This document shows, piece by piece, positions 1 through 7,745 of a stretch of DNA of 64,000 bases. The number at the start of each line of letters is the position of its first letter. Within the stretch, counting starts at the first letter, position 1. The notes beneath the pieces are model-generated. The model saw nothing but the letters and a program-made list of their open reading frames with translations. It did not search any database and was not told where the DNA came from. A program made the position numbers and the translations under genes. Origin of the DNA: Tianweitania sediminis (lineage in GTDB: Bacteria; Pseudomonadota; Alphaproteobacteria; Rhizobiales; Rhizobiaceae); the NCBI RefSeq assembly GCF_017813335.1, contig NZ_JAGIYY010000001.1, forward strand, positions 744,001 through 808,000, given 5' to 3'.

Positions 1-2
1 GG

Positions 3-1190
3 GTGGTGATCGGTGCCTTTTTCGTGGCGATCTTTGCGGTCGGCGGCGTTTACCTGACGCCGGATCTCAAAACCCCGGCCGAGTGGGTTTCCTGGCTCCA
101 GCTCCTGATTGCCTTCGGTGTTTTCTCACGCAAGACCATGCCTTTCTCTGCGGCCGGCATCATCCTGCTCTGGGTGCTGGCGTTGCGCGATTATGAGCTC
201 TTTCACCTGTTCGACTACCTTGCGCTCGGCGTTGCAGTTGGGGGCTATCTCGTGCTTGCGGCGTCAAACAACCCCGAATGGCGCAAACACCGCTTCGAGG
301 TGCTGCGCTGGGGCGTCGCCATCGCCTTGATGTGGTCGAGCCTGGAGAAGTTTGCTTATCCAGACTGGTTCTATCCTCTCGTGGAAGAAAAGCCGTTTCT
401 GACCTTCGGCATGCCGCGCGATGTGTTCATTCCAATGGCTGGCGTGGCTGAGTTTACCATGGGCTTTGGCCTCCTGTGGACGCCGTTGGTGCGCCGGCTT
501 TCAGCGATCAGCCTGTTCATAATCTTCAACGCGGCCGTTTATCCTTTTGGCCGCATCGATCTTGTCGGTCATGCACTGATCATGGCGATCATCGTTGCCA
601 TTTTTGCCGACCATACGCGCGAACTGCACTTCCTGCCCAAGCTCAAACAGTCGCTCGCGAGTGTTCCAGCCGGCCTGGCGATCGCTTTTGTCATCTTCGT
701 TGCGGGATACTGGGGCTTGCACCGGACCTTCTTCGGCGCGGAAGGCCAGCAACAGCAGGCGGGATTGGCGACCCATTCCTACAATCCCGAACATCCGCAT
801 GGACCGCAGGCGGCTGGAGGCATTGGTGCGCCCCCGACCTCAGGTCCTGCCGAGCACGGTGGACATGGTGGTCCTGGAGGGGCCGCGGACACAACTGTGC
901 TGACGCCGCCGGAGCAAACTCCAGCCAATGCCGCCTACGAGGCAACCATGTCCACGATGCACCGGCCGATGATGGAAGGCATGCGCCATCCTGATCCGGA
1001 CGTCGCGTTCATGCTGGGCATGATCCCGCACCACCAGGGCGCCATCGACATGGCGCGGGTTCAGCTGCAGTACGGAGCGGATCCTCAGGCGCGCGCTTTT
1101 GCGGAGCACCTCATCGGCGAACAGGAAGCAGAAATCGATCAAATGCGCCAATGGCTGCAACAGCGGGGTGTCGAGAGCGGCAGCCGATGA
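3..1190 (+). CDS. DoxX-like membrane protein with C-terminal DUF305 domain (5'-truncated by window edge)
   Basis: The frame is open from the first base, so the true start lies to the left; 395 residues are visible. Residues 1-240 hold about eight hydrophobic segments; the part around residues 100-165 resembles the DoxX family. A Gly/Pro/His-rich linker (about 253-305, with HPHGP and EHGGHGG) follows. The C-terminal ~80 residues are a DUF305 domain with the signature MIPHHQGAIDMA near residue 340. DUF305 proteins are often found with copper-handling systems, and the His/Met content of linker and domain suggests metal binding; this is inference. A short hairpin (AGCCCG/CGGGCT, 1206-1221) lies just after the stop, without a T-run. 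The fusion of the two modules is unusual. Confidence 0.75.
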   Translation: MVIGAFFVAIFAVGGVYLTPDLKTPAEWVSWLQLLIAFGVFSRKTMPFSAAGIILLWVLALRDYELFHLFDYLALGVAVGGYLVLAASNNPEWRKHRFEVLRWGVAIALMWSSLEKFAYPDWFYPLVEEKPFLTFGMPRDVFIPMAGVAEFTMGFGLLWTPLVRRLSAISLFIIFNAAVYPFGRIDLVGHALIMAIIVAIFADHTRELHFLPKLKQSLASVPAGLAIAFVIFVAGYWGLHRTFFGAEGQQQQAGLATHSYNPEHPHGPQAAGGIGAPPTSGPAEHGGHGGPGGAADTTVLTPPEQTPANAAYEATMSTMHRPMMEGMRHPDPDVAFMLGMIPHHQGAIDMARVQLQYGADPQARAFAEHLIGEQEAEIDQMRQWLQQRGVESGSR

Positions 1191-1314
1191 TGCGTTCAAG
1201 CGGAGAGCCCGACCACGGGCTGGGCTCTTCAGTTCCCAGTTGGCCCCTCTTCGCGTGCTTCAGGAAAATGAAGGAAGAAAGCTGCCGACCGCCCAGCTCC
1301 TACGCCGCAGGCGA

Positions 1315-2205
1315 TCAGCCACTTTTCCAGCGAAGCGCGTCTGAAAGCGCCCTCAACGCCGGCGTTACCTGCCGGCTCGGATAATAGAGGTGCAAGCCGG
1401 GAAACGTGGGGCACCACTCGTCCAGAACCTGCACCAACCGGCCGTCAGCAATCTCCTCGGCAACATCGGGCTCCAGCATGTATCCCAATGCCGCGCCGGC
1501 ACGAACAGCGGCGGCGGCGACCGTTTCGTCGTTCCCGGTCAGCTGCCCGCGGGGGTGGTAGCGTATCTCGCGACCGTCGCGCGCAAACTCCCAAGGCAAG
1601 AGGCCACCGCCAGCCAGCCTGTAGTTGATGCAAAGGTGCCTTTCCAGGTCGTCCGGTGTGGAGGGAAGTGCGTGTCGGGAAAAATAGCTTGGCGTGCCAA
1701 CCACGACCGTGCGCAGGTCTGGCCCCACGCGCACCGCGACCATGTCGCGCTCCAAGGTTTCTCCGAAGCGGATGCCAGCATCATAACCCTCTGCCACCAG
1801 ATCGCTAAGCCTGCTGTCTACGTTCACCTCAACCGAAACCTTCGGGTGCTCGCTGAGGAAGCGCGGCAGGACCGGCGCAAGCACCATCCGCGCGGCAGAA
1901 GAAAATGTTGTCAGGCGAATGTGGCCCGCGGGTTCGCCGCGCCAGTTCGCCAACGCGGATAATCCGCTCGCCACTTCGGCCAGTGCCGGATCAAGCGAAC
2001 GCAGAAGCCGTTCACCAGCGGGCGTTGGAGCTACACTGCGGGTTGTCCGAGCAAGCAGCTGTACGCCAAGCCGCTGCTCCAAGTTCCGCATCGCGTGACT
2101 AAGCGCGGAAGGTGAAAAACCGAGTTCTGCCGCGGCGCGCGTAAAGCTGCGGACGCGCGCCACAGCCGCAAACGCTGCCAGATCGTCAAGCTCGCCCCGC
2201 TTCAT
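1315..2205 (-). CDS. LysR-family transcriptional regulator
   Basis: The 296-residue product has the LysR layout: an N-terminal winged helix-turn-helix (about residues 1-65, with FTRAAAELGFSPSALSHAM) and a substrate-binding-like effector domain (about 90-290). It is transcribed away from an aldo/keto reductase gene with only 95 bp between the start codons. That is the classic arrangement of a LysR activator with its target and its own autoregulated promoter. The inducer cannot be read from the sequence. The start ATG at 2205 places the HTH at the usual distance from the N-terminus. Confidence 0.9.
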   Translation of the reverse strand: MKRGELDDLAAFAAVARVRSFTRAAAELGFSPSALSHAMRNLEQRLGVQLLARTTRSVAPTPAGERLLRSLDPALAEVASGLSALANWRGEPAGHIRLTTFSSAARMVLAPVLPRFLSEHPKVSVEVNVDSRLSDLVAEGYDAGIRFGETLERDMVAVRVGPDLRTVVVGTPSYFSRHALPSTPDDLERHLCINYRLAGGGLLPWEFARDGREIRYHPRGQLTGNDETVAAAAVRAGAALGYMLEPDVAEEIADGRLVQVLDEWCPTFPGLHLYYPSRQVTPALRALSDALRWKSG

Positions 2206-2227
2206 TGCTGCATATCCTTCACAAGCC

Positions 2228-2262
2228 CTTGCGGCGCGGTCCGCCTAATCTGCTCCCGCAAG
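2228..2262. promoter_or_regulatory. Inverted repeat in the LysR / aldo-keto reductase intergenic region
   Basis: The arms CTTGCGG (2228-2234) and CCGCAAG (2256-2262) are perfect inverted repeats, 21 nt apart, in the 95-bp gap between the divergent genes. LysR proteins bind dyads in such gaps, so this is a candidate operator. The spacing is wider than a single classical T-N11-A box, so it could instead be two half-sites or chance. Confidence 0.3.
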
Positions 2263-2300
2263 AGAGGCTACTTTAGTGGAACATGTCAGGAGATGCAGCA

Positions 2301-3410
2301 ATGAGCCTTATCGAATATCGTACACTTGGCCGATCAGGACTGGTGGTTAGTCCACTTGCCTTGGGCACCATGACCTTCGCTGCTGGCCGCTGGGGCGCGG
2401 ACGAGACCACCTCTCGCGCCATCTTCCATGCTTATACCGAAGCTGGCGGCAACTTCCTCGACACAGCCGATGTCTACTCCGGGGGCGAGAGCGAGGCGAT
2501 GCTGGGTCGGTTCCTTTCCGAATCTGGCTCACGTGACAGGCTGGTAATTGCCACCAAATCGGGCTTTCCACGTCGTCAAGACACTCCCCTGGCCGGAGGA
2601 AATGGCGCTCGAAACATGCGAGACGGTATCGAGGGCTCGCTGCGCCGGCTCCGTACCGACTTCATCGACCTTTACTGGACGCACGTCTGGGATCGTACAA
2701 CGCCTGCGGAAGAAGTGCTGCGCGCGCTTACCGATGCCGTCCGCCGCGGCGACATCCTCTACTACGGCTTCTCTAACGCGCCTGCTTGGTATGTTGCTCA
2801 GATTGCCACGCTTGCGCGTGCGCATGGGCTCCCGGAGCCAATCGGCCTGCAGTATTCCTATTCTCTCATAGATCGCGGTTTAGAACTCGAGATCGCACCG
2901 GCGGGACAAGCTCTTGGACTGGGGCTGGTAGCTTGGAGCCCGCTCGCGGCCGGCATGCTGACTGGCAAATACGGCCGCGAAAAGCTTGCCGACGCGGGCC
3001 CGGCAGGTTCGCTTCCAGACCGGCCCGGCGAGACGACGGACCGCGGCAGCGACGGGAGGCTGAATGGCGACAACCCTTATGGCGGGATGCTCTTTACCGA
3101 AGGCAACTTCAAGATCGTTGACGTGCTGCGAGCAGTCGCAGCCGAGCTCGATCGTCCAATGGCGCAAGTGGCACTGGCCTGGGTGACAAACCGACCAGGC
3201 GTGTCCTCGGTGCTGATCGGAGCGAGCCGGACGGAGCAGCTTCAGCAGAACATCGCTTCGCTTGATGTCGTCCTCTCGCCAGATCAAAGGGCTCGGATCG
3301 AGGCGGCAGGAACACCACCTATGCTCAACCCCTACTTCATCTTCGATCTGCCCCGCGAACGCATCTTTGGTGGGCAGTCAGTTGATCCTTGGGTCGACAT
3401 GCGAACCTGA
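2301..3410 (+). CDS. Aldo/keto reductase
   Basis: This 369-residue NADPH-type aldo/keto reductase has the four expected catalytic residues: Asp and Tyr in DTADVYSGGESE, Lys in VIATKSGF and His in YWTHVWDR. The C-terminal cofactor segment VLIGASRTEQLQQN is also present. I chose the ATG at 2301 over the in-frame ATG at 2283 because AGGAGA (2288-2293) sits 7 nt before it and the protein then begins at the family-typical YRTLGRSGL. The natural substrate is unknown. The divergent LysR gene is the probable regulator. The insert around residues 235-265 is longer than in the smallest family members. Confidence 0.88.
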   Translation: MSLIEYRTLGRSGLVVSPLALGTMTFAAGRWGADETTSRAIFHAYTEAGGNFLDTADVYSGGESEAMLGRFLSESGSRDRLVIATKSGFPRRQDTPLAGGNGARNMRDGIEGSLRRLRTDFIDLYWTHVWDRTTPAEEVLRALTDAVRRGDILYYGFSNAPAWYVAQIATLARAHGLPEPIGLQYSYSLIDRGLELEIAPAGQALGLGLVAWSPLAAGMLTGKYGREKLADAGPAGSLPDRPGETTDRGSDGRLNGDNPYGGMLFTEGNFKIVDVLRAVAAELDRPMAQVALAWVTNRPGVSSVLIGASRTEQLQQNIASLDVVLSPDQRARIEAAGTPPMLNPYFIFDLPRERIFGGQSVDPWVDMRT

Positions 3411-3731
3411 GCGCGGGATAACTTCGCGCTGAACGGGAAAGTTCTACTCAGCGACGGCAGCCCGCTGGCAGCTGACATGAGGCGCCGACGCTTACGACTC
3501 TGGAGCAAATCAAAATAGATGCGGAGAAAGTGGTCGTATCCGGAACCAGCTTCGCCAAGGGCTGCATAACGCAGAAGAGGCTCATCGGCCGTCTTCTGCC
3601 TCTTCGTTTCGCCGCCCGATGGCAGCAAGAGCACGCCATCGATGCAGTTGCAGGCCGCAGACAAGCATCGATATTGGCGCGCGACCTGCACCGGAAATCA
3701 AGGCAGCGAAAGGAGCGTCTGCCGAGCGAGA
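3411..3731. other. Intergenic region with no convincing gene
   Basis: No reading frame here has protein-like composition. The one visible structure is an imperfect hairpin with arms GCAGAAGA (3570-3577) and TCTTCTGC (3591-3598), about 135 nt past the stop of the TctC gene. It lacks a T-run, so a terminator role is weak. Confidence 0.4.
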
Positions 3732-4727
3732 TCAGTCGACGCGGGCACCCGACGCCTTCACGACGTCGCCCCATTTTGCCGCCTCCGCCTTGATGAAGGT
3801 CGTGAAGTCGGCCGAGCTCTCCGGCACCGGCGTCCCGCCGAGTCCCTTGATCTTCTCGATCATGGCGGGCTCCTTCAGCGCTTCTGTGATCGCCGCGTTG
3901 AGCGTCTCCACGATCGGCGCCGGCGTGCCGGCGGTGACAAAGACGCCGAACCAGGAGGTGGCCTCGTAGCCGTCCAGGCCCGCTTCGGAGATCGTCGGCA
4001 CGTCCGGTAGTTCCTCCGCACGTTCCGAGGAGGTGACCGCAATGGCGCGCAGGCTTCCCGCGCGCACATGCTGGATCGCGCTCGGCAGATTGTCGAACAT
4101 GATCGCGATCTGGTTTCCGAGCAGATCCGTGAGCGCGGGTGCACTGCCCTTGTAGGGAACGTGCAGCATGTCGACGCCGGCCTTGGTCTTGAAGAGCTCG
4201 CCCGACAGGTGGATCGAGGTCCCGTTGCCGGAGGAGGCATATTCCACCGCGCCGGGATTTGCCTTTGCGTGGGCGATCAGCTCTTGGACGGTGGAGAAGG
4301 GCTGCTGCGGATTGGCCACCAAGATATTGGGCACCGTGGCGATGCGGCTGAGGGCCACGAAATCCTCAATCGGATCGAAGGGCATGGAGGAGTAGAGGCT
4401 CTGGTTGATCGCGTGGGTGCCGACCGTGCCGACGAGCAGCGTATAGCCATCGGGCTCCGCCTGGGCGGCGGCTGCCGAGCCGATGTTGCCACCGGCGCCG
4501 CCCCGATTCTCCACGACGACCTGCTGGCCCAGCTTCTGAGAAAGCGCCTCGGCGACGAGACGGCCGAGAATGTCGGTGGTGCCTCCGGCCGGAAACGGAA
4601 CGATCATCGTGATCGTGCGGCTCGGATACGCCTCCTGCGCCACCGCGGACCCGGTGAAAGCGTGGCTGAACGCACCCGCCAAACCCGCCGCGAGCACCGC
4701 CGCAGCTATTGCACGTCGTGAAATCAT
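3732..4727 (-). CDS. Tripartite tricarboxylate transporter substrate-binding protein (Bug/TctC family)
   Basis: The 331-residue product begins with a signal peptide (MISRRAIAAAVLAAGLAGAF, cleavage after AVAQ near residue 30). The Bug-family opening follows: YPSRTITMIVPFPAGGTTDI, then ENRGGAGGNIG. It would be a periplasmic binder for a carboxylate or similar small anion. The ATG at 4727 is favoured over the longer frame because a purine-rich GAGAGAGAG ribosome site precedes it and it places the signal peptide at the N-terminus. No TctA or TctB membrane subunits lie beside it, so it is an orphan binder that must share a transporter or serve in sensing. The ligand is not predictable. Confidence 0.88.
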   Translation of the reverse strand: MISRRAIAAAVLAAGLAGAFSHAFTGSAVAQEAYPSRTITMIVPFPAGGTTDILGRLVAEALSQKLGQQVVVENRGGAGGNIGSAAAAQAEPDGYTLLVGTVGTHAINQSLYSSMPFDPIEDFVALSRIATVPNILVANPQQPFSTVQELIAHAKANPGAVEYASSGNGTSIHLSGELFKTKAGVDMLHVPYKGSAPALTDLLGNQIAIMFDNLPSAIQHVRAGSLRAIAVTSSERAEELPDVPTISEAGLDGYEATSWFGVFVTAGTPAPIVETLNAAITEALKEPAMIEKIKGLGGTPVPESSADFTTFIKAEAAKWGDVVKASGARVD

Positions 4728-5131
4728 GCTCTCTCTCCCTCTGAAGAATGTCCTCACAAGGTACGCTACCAGACTCTTCGTGGCGGCAGGAAGCCCTTCG
4801 TTTGAAGTGTCAGGATCGTTCGGTCCGATTGCCAGACTGGGCGAAGCTAACCGGGATCGGATCAACCATTCGACACGCACCATCAGCATGGTGCGTCCGT
4901 CGCTGCCCGGACGTCATGAGCGGAAACTCGGCGACGATGGGATTACTGATGACAGACGTCGAGCTCGCGGACGTGAGGCCGATTTGTGCCGTGCGATACT
5001 TCGGGCCGATGCATCGAGCCGTTGCCCTGTCGAGACTCGGCCGCCCCTTAGATGCGGCGACCGTCGGGAGGCCATCTAAACGGAAACAGCGCTCGTGATG
5101 CGGCTATCGCTACTGGATCGTTGCGCCTTCT
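4728..5131. other. Intergenic region upstream of the TctC gene
   Basis: About 400 bp lie between the TctC start and the end of the SDR gene. No frame has a plausible start plus protein-like composition. The only notable structure is the palindrome at 4875-4896, listed separately. Confidence 0.4.
4875..4896. promoter_or_regulatory. Perfect palindrome upstream of the TctC gene
   Basis: The arms ACGCACCAT (4875-4883) and ATGGTGCGT (4888-4896) are perfectly complementary across a 4-nt centre, about 150 bp upstream of the minus-strand TctC start. It could be an operator for a dimeric regulator of the binding-protein gene or a transcript hairpin. It has no T-run. No regulator gene lies adjacent. 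Confidence 0.35.
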
Positions 5132-5893
5132 TTATTCGTGGTAACCGCGTCCAGCGTCCACAACGAGTGTTTGGGCCGTTATGGACGGATTCTCGGCCAA
5201 CATGATCACCGCATGAGCCACATCTTCAGCTTCTACCCAGCGACCCAGCAGTGTTGATGATAGCGATTTGGACACACGCGCTTCTGGCCAATCAGCGGTC
5301 CACGGGGTTCTGGTCAATCCTGGCGCGACGGCATTGACCCTGACATGAGGCGCTAGCGCCTTGGCCAGGTTGATTGTCATGTTGATCAACGCGGCCTTGC
5401 TTGCCGCATAAGCCATGCTGCTGGCCGATTTTCCCAGACCTGCAATGCTGGCTATGTTGATGATTGCCCCACCGTCTGAAAAGTAAGGGGCGGCTGCGCG
5501 ACTGCACCAGAATGGTCCCAGCAAATTCGTTGAGAAGATGGCGCCCCAGAACTCAGGTGTCATTTTGTCGAGATCGCTCATCGGGATGGGATCGCGTGTG
5601 TTCGAAGTTCCGGCATTGTTGACAAGCAGGTCCACTTTGCCGCCTAACTGTCGGGCCGAGCTAGTTATCATGTCTTCAACTGCGCCACGGTCTGAAACAT
5701 CCGCGAACGCAGAGACAACGGTTTCATTATACGTGGCTTTCAGCCCAGCGATGACCTCAGATGCTTTGGCATCTCCAGGCAATGCATTCACGGCCACCTG
5801 AGCTCCTCTTTCAAGGCAAGCCTTGGTTACTGCAAGCCCGATGCCGGAGGCACCGCCAGTGACGATCACACGTGTGCGCGGTTCTATGATCAT
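5132..5893 (-). CDS. Short-chain dehydrogenase/reductase (classical SDR)
   Basis: The 253-residue classical SDR has the cofactor motif TGGASGIG near the N-terminus, the NNAG motif, a catalytic Ser in NIASIAG and the YAASK active-site Tyr/Lys. The reading frame is open 172 codons further upstream. The SDR proper begins at ATG 5893, which follows a good ribosome site (GGGAGAA) and directly precedes the Rossmann strand. The upstream frame is the integrase remnant described separately. Base composition looks less GC-rich than the core genes to the right, in keeping with acquired DNA. Substrate unknown. Confidence 0.85.
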   Translation of the reverse strand: MIIEPRTRVIVTGGASGIGLAVTKACLERGAQVAVNALPGDAKASEVIAGLKATYNETVVSAFADVSDRGAVEDMITSSARQLGGKVDLLVNNAGTSNTRDPIPMSDLDKMTPEFWGAIFSTNLLGPFWCSRAAAPYFSDGGAIINIASIAGLGKSASSMAYAASKAALINMTINLAKALAPHVRVNAVAPGLTRTPWTADWPEARVSKSLSSTLLGRWVEAEDVAHAVIMLAENPSITAQTLVVDAGRGYHE

Positions 5894-6409
5894 CTTTTCT
5901 CCCGATGGCGTACTTTGGCGAAGCTGTTGCCGACGAAGGCAAATTGCAACTCCGATAACTTCAACGAACAGCTCGCAGCGGGCGCGGGCGATGCGGACAT
6001 CCTTATTGCCCGAGCCGGATCTGCCGGAATAGGCTGCGAGGTAGTCTTCGGCCATCCGGCTGAACCTCGGCTTCCTTGAAGCTGGCCGCCTCACGTAACG
6101 CCTGTCCAGGTTGTATCCGGCTGTCCCGTCATCATCGATTGCGTTCTGATCCAGGGTCGGCTCGGCCGCAGCCGAAAAGTCTGGACGATGCTCTGCGGCC
6201 CGAACAGGCGCCGAAATGAACGTCGGGTGGTCCTGCGGCGGCGACGCTGCAGGCACGCCGAGCGCCTTCGGCATCCTGATCTGGAAAAGGTAAACCGAAC
6301 CCGAACGCACAAGGTAGGGCCCAGCGCCGCGCGCCTTTGTGTGCCTTCCGACCGGTCCCGACCCGGTCTTTTCTAGCGATACACCATGTTCTCCAGCCAT
6401 TGATTCCAC
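5894..6409 (-). pseudogene. Tyrosine recombinase (integrase) remnant
   Basis: This stretch is in frame with, and upstream of, the SDR. Its translation contains PYLVRSGSVYLFQIRMPKAL, which resembles the N-terminal DUF6538 segment of phage/island integrases. It also contains FSRMAEDYLAAYSGRSGSGN followed by an RCELFVEVIG stretch, resembling the core-binding (SAM-like) domain. The text between them does not fit the family, and the catalytic domain with the R-H-R-Y residues is absent, so the gene appears internally deleted and truncated. It starts about 70 bp from the 3' end of tRNA-Ser and points away from it, the usual position for an island integrase. Family assignment is from memory of motifs. 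Confidence 0.55.
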
Positions 6410-6481
6410 TCCGCAAGGGGGCAGACGGGCCGAAGTTGCCGGAAAACGCGCGGTTCAAACTGGCGGAGAGTCTCAGGTAAG

Positions 6482-6571
6482 TGGCGGAGAGGGGGGGATT
6501 CGAACCCCCGATGGGCTTGCACCCATGCCGCATTTCGAGTGCGGTGCATTCGACCACTCTGCCACCTCTCC
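6482..6571 (-). tRNA. tRNA-Ser (anticodon CGA)
   Basis: The 90-nt gene folds as a class II tRNA. The acceptor stem GGAGAGG pairs with CCTCTCC. The anticodon stem CCGCA/TGCGG encloses the loop CTCGAAA, giving anticodon CGA (reads UCG). There is a long variable arm, a T arm GGGGG-TTCGAAT-CCCCC, and an encoded 3' CCA after discriminator G. The long variable arm and sequence identify serine. Its 3' end faces the integrase remnant, which fits use as an attachment site. Confidence 0.97.
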
Positions 6572-6911
6572 GCGGCTGGTCGGCCTGTTGTCAGGCGCGG
6601 CGCACTCCATATAGGCAGCCGCGCCTTTGCACAAGGGTTTCCTGCCTTTCAACCCGGGTGTACCTTCGGGTCTCCTTAAGGACACCCGCTGCATTCTTGA
6701 CGCAGCGGCGCTCCTCGGGTATGGAGCCGGCCAACTGACCGTGGACCCTCGATCCGCGGTTGTCGCTTTTGCGTGTAACGCAGGAACGGAAAACCGGGGC
6801 TGGCGCAAGCCGATCCGGTTTCTCGAGCAACAACAGTTCGAAACCAGACTGATAAAAAGACGGCCGGGCGCTTTGCGCGTTCAGGCTGGATGAACATCGA
6901 AAGGAAAAACA
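6572..6911. other. Intergenic region between tRNA-Ser and rplU
   Basis: This 340-bp gap holds the presumed promoter and 5' leader of rplU. There is an inverted repeat CGGGTGT (6655-6661) / ACACCCG (6682-6688) and, just after it, a promoter-like element listed separately. No coding frame here is convincing. Confidence 0.45.
6697..6725 (+). promoter_or_regulatory. Candidate sigma-70-type promoter for rplU-rpmA
   Basis: TTGACG (6697-6702) is separated by 17 nt from TATGGA (6720-6725). This agrees well with the -35/-10 consensus and lies about 190 bp upstream of the rplU start. The long leader is compatible with post-transcriptional control of the ribosomal protein genes, but no such structure is proven here. 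Confidence 0.35.
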
Positions 6912-7226
6912 ATGTTCGCAGTCATCAAGACCGGCGGGAAGCAGTATCGCGTTGCCGCCGACGACGTTCTGACCATCGGCAACATCACGGGCGAGGTCGG
7001 TGACACGGTGGAATTCGGCGAAGTGCTGGCTTATGGCGACGGTGACAACACCACGCTTGGCGCACCGCTGGTTCAGGGCGCAAAGGTCACCGGCGAGATC
7101 GTCGAACACGGCCGCTCCAAGACGGTGATCGCGTTCAAGAAGCGCCGCCGCCAGAACTCGCGCCGCAAGCGTGGCAATCGTCAGATGCACACGGTGGTGC
7201 GCATCACCGGCATCAACGCCGCCTGA
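6912..7226 (+). CDS. rplU: 50S ribosomal protein L21
   Basis: The 104-residue protein begins with MFAVIKTGGKQYRV, the diagnostic L21 N-terminus, and has the basic segment FKKRRRQNSRRKRGNRQ near the C-terminus that contacts 23S rRNA. Length matches the family. AAAGGAAA precedes the ATG at a normal distance. It is followed by rpmA, the near-universal bacterial arrangement, with a 124-bp gap. Confidence 0.98.
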   Translation: MFAVIKTGGKQYRVAADDVLTIGNITGEVGDTVEFGEVLAYGDGDNTTLGAPLVQGAKVTGEIVEHGRSKTVIAFKKRRRQNSRRKRGNRQMHTVVRITGINAA

Positions 7227-7350
7227 GCGCGAACCAAGCAACCGCAAGGCGGATCAGCGATTGATCTGCTGACGTAACGACAATTTACCGGCGCCAGCTT
7301 GATCCAGAAGGGCGGATCAGGCAAAAGGGCGCCAATCAAGGAGTGATCCC

Positions 7351-7620
7351 ATGGCACACAAGAAAGCTGGCGGTTCGTCGCGCAACGGTCGCGATTCCGA
7401 ATCCAAGCGCCTTGGCGTGAAGAAGTTCGGTGGCGAAACCGTCAAGGCCGGAAACATTCTCATTCGTCAGCGCGGCACCAAGTGGCACCCGGGCACCAAT
7501 GTGGGCATGGGCAAGGACCATACCCTTTTTGCGCTCGTACCAGGCTCGGTCGCGTTTCAAGCGAAAGCCAACGGCCGTACCTACGTGGCCGTCAATCCGA
7601 TGGCTGAAGCAGCGGAATAG
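7351..7620 (+). CDS. rpmA: 50S ribosomal protein L27
   Basis: The 89-residue protein starts [20 protein letters not shown], the strongly conserved L27 N-terminus that reaches toward the peptidyl transferase centre; [18 protein letters not shown] follows. There is no Firmicute-type N-terminal cleavage extension. It is transcribed with rplU and closed by a strong terminator at 7691-7720. Confidence 0.98.
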   Translation: MAHKKAGGSSRNGRDSESKRLGVKKFGGETVKAGNILIRQRGTKWHPGTNVGMGKDHTLFALVPGSVAFQAKANGRTYVAVNPMAEAAE

Positions 7621-7690
7621 CCGGTTCCGCACCACCAACACCGGCAACCCATCTCGGGGACCCGGTGTCTGGCAAAGCCAGCAAGAGATC

Positions 7691-7720
7691 AGGGGAGATG
7701 GGTTTCCATCTCCCCTTTTT
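7691..7720 (+). terminator. Intrinsic terminator after rpmA
   Basis: A perfect 11-bp stem, AGGGGAGATGG (7691-7701) with CCATCTCCCCT (7706-7716), has a 4-nt loop and runs into a T-tract (to 7720). It ends the rplU-rpmA transcript just before the next gene's ribosome site. Confidence 0.9.
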
Positions 7721-7745
7721 CTTTGTGCTTTGGAGGGACTGCACC

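Noticed and set aside
1199-1206. 8-nt match (GCGGAGAG) to the tRNA-Ser 3' end, as a possible attachment repeat
   Set aside because: Too short to distinguish from chance in GC-rich DNA; real attachment repeats at tRNA genes are usually longer.
5132-6409. Single 425-residue SDR with an N-terminal domain
   Set aside because: The SDR has its own ribosome site and start at 5893, and the extension resembles an integrase remnant, so a functional fusion is less likely than a chance open frame.
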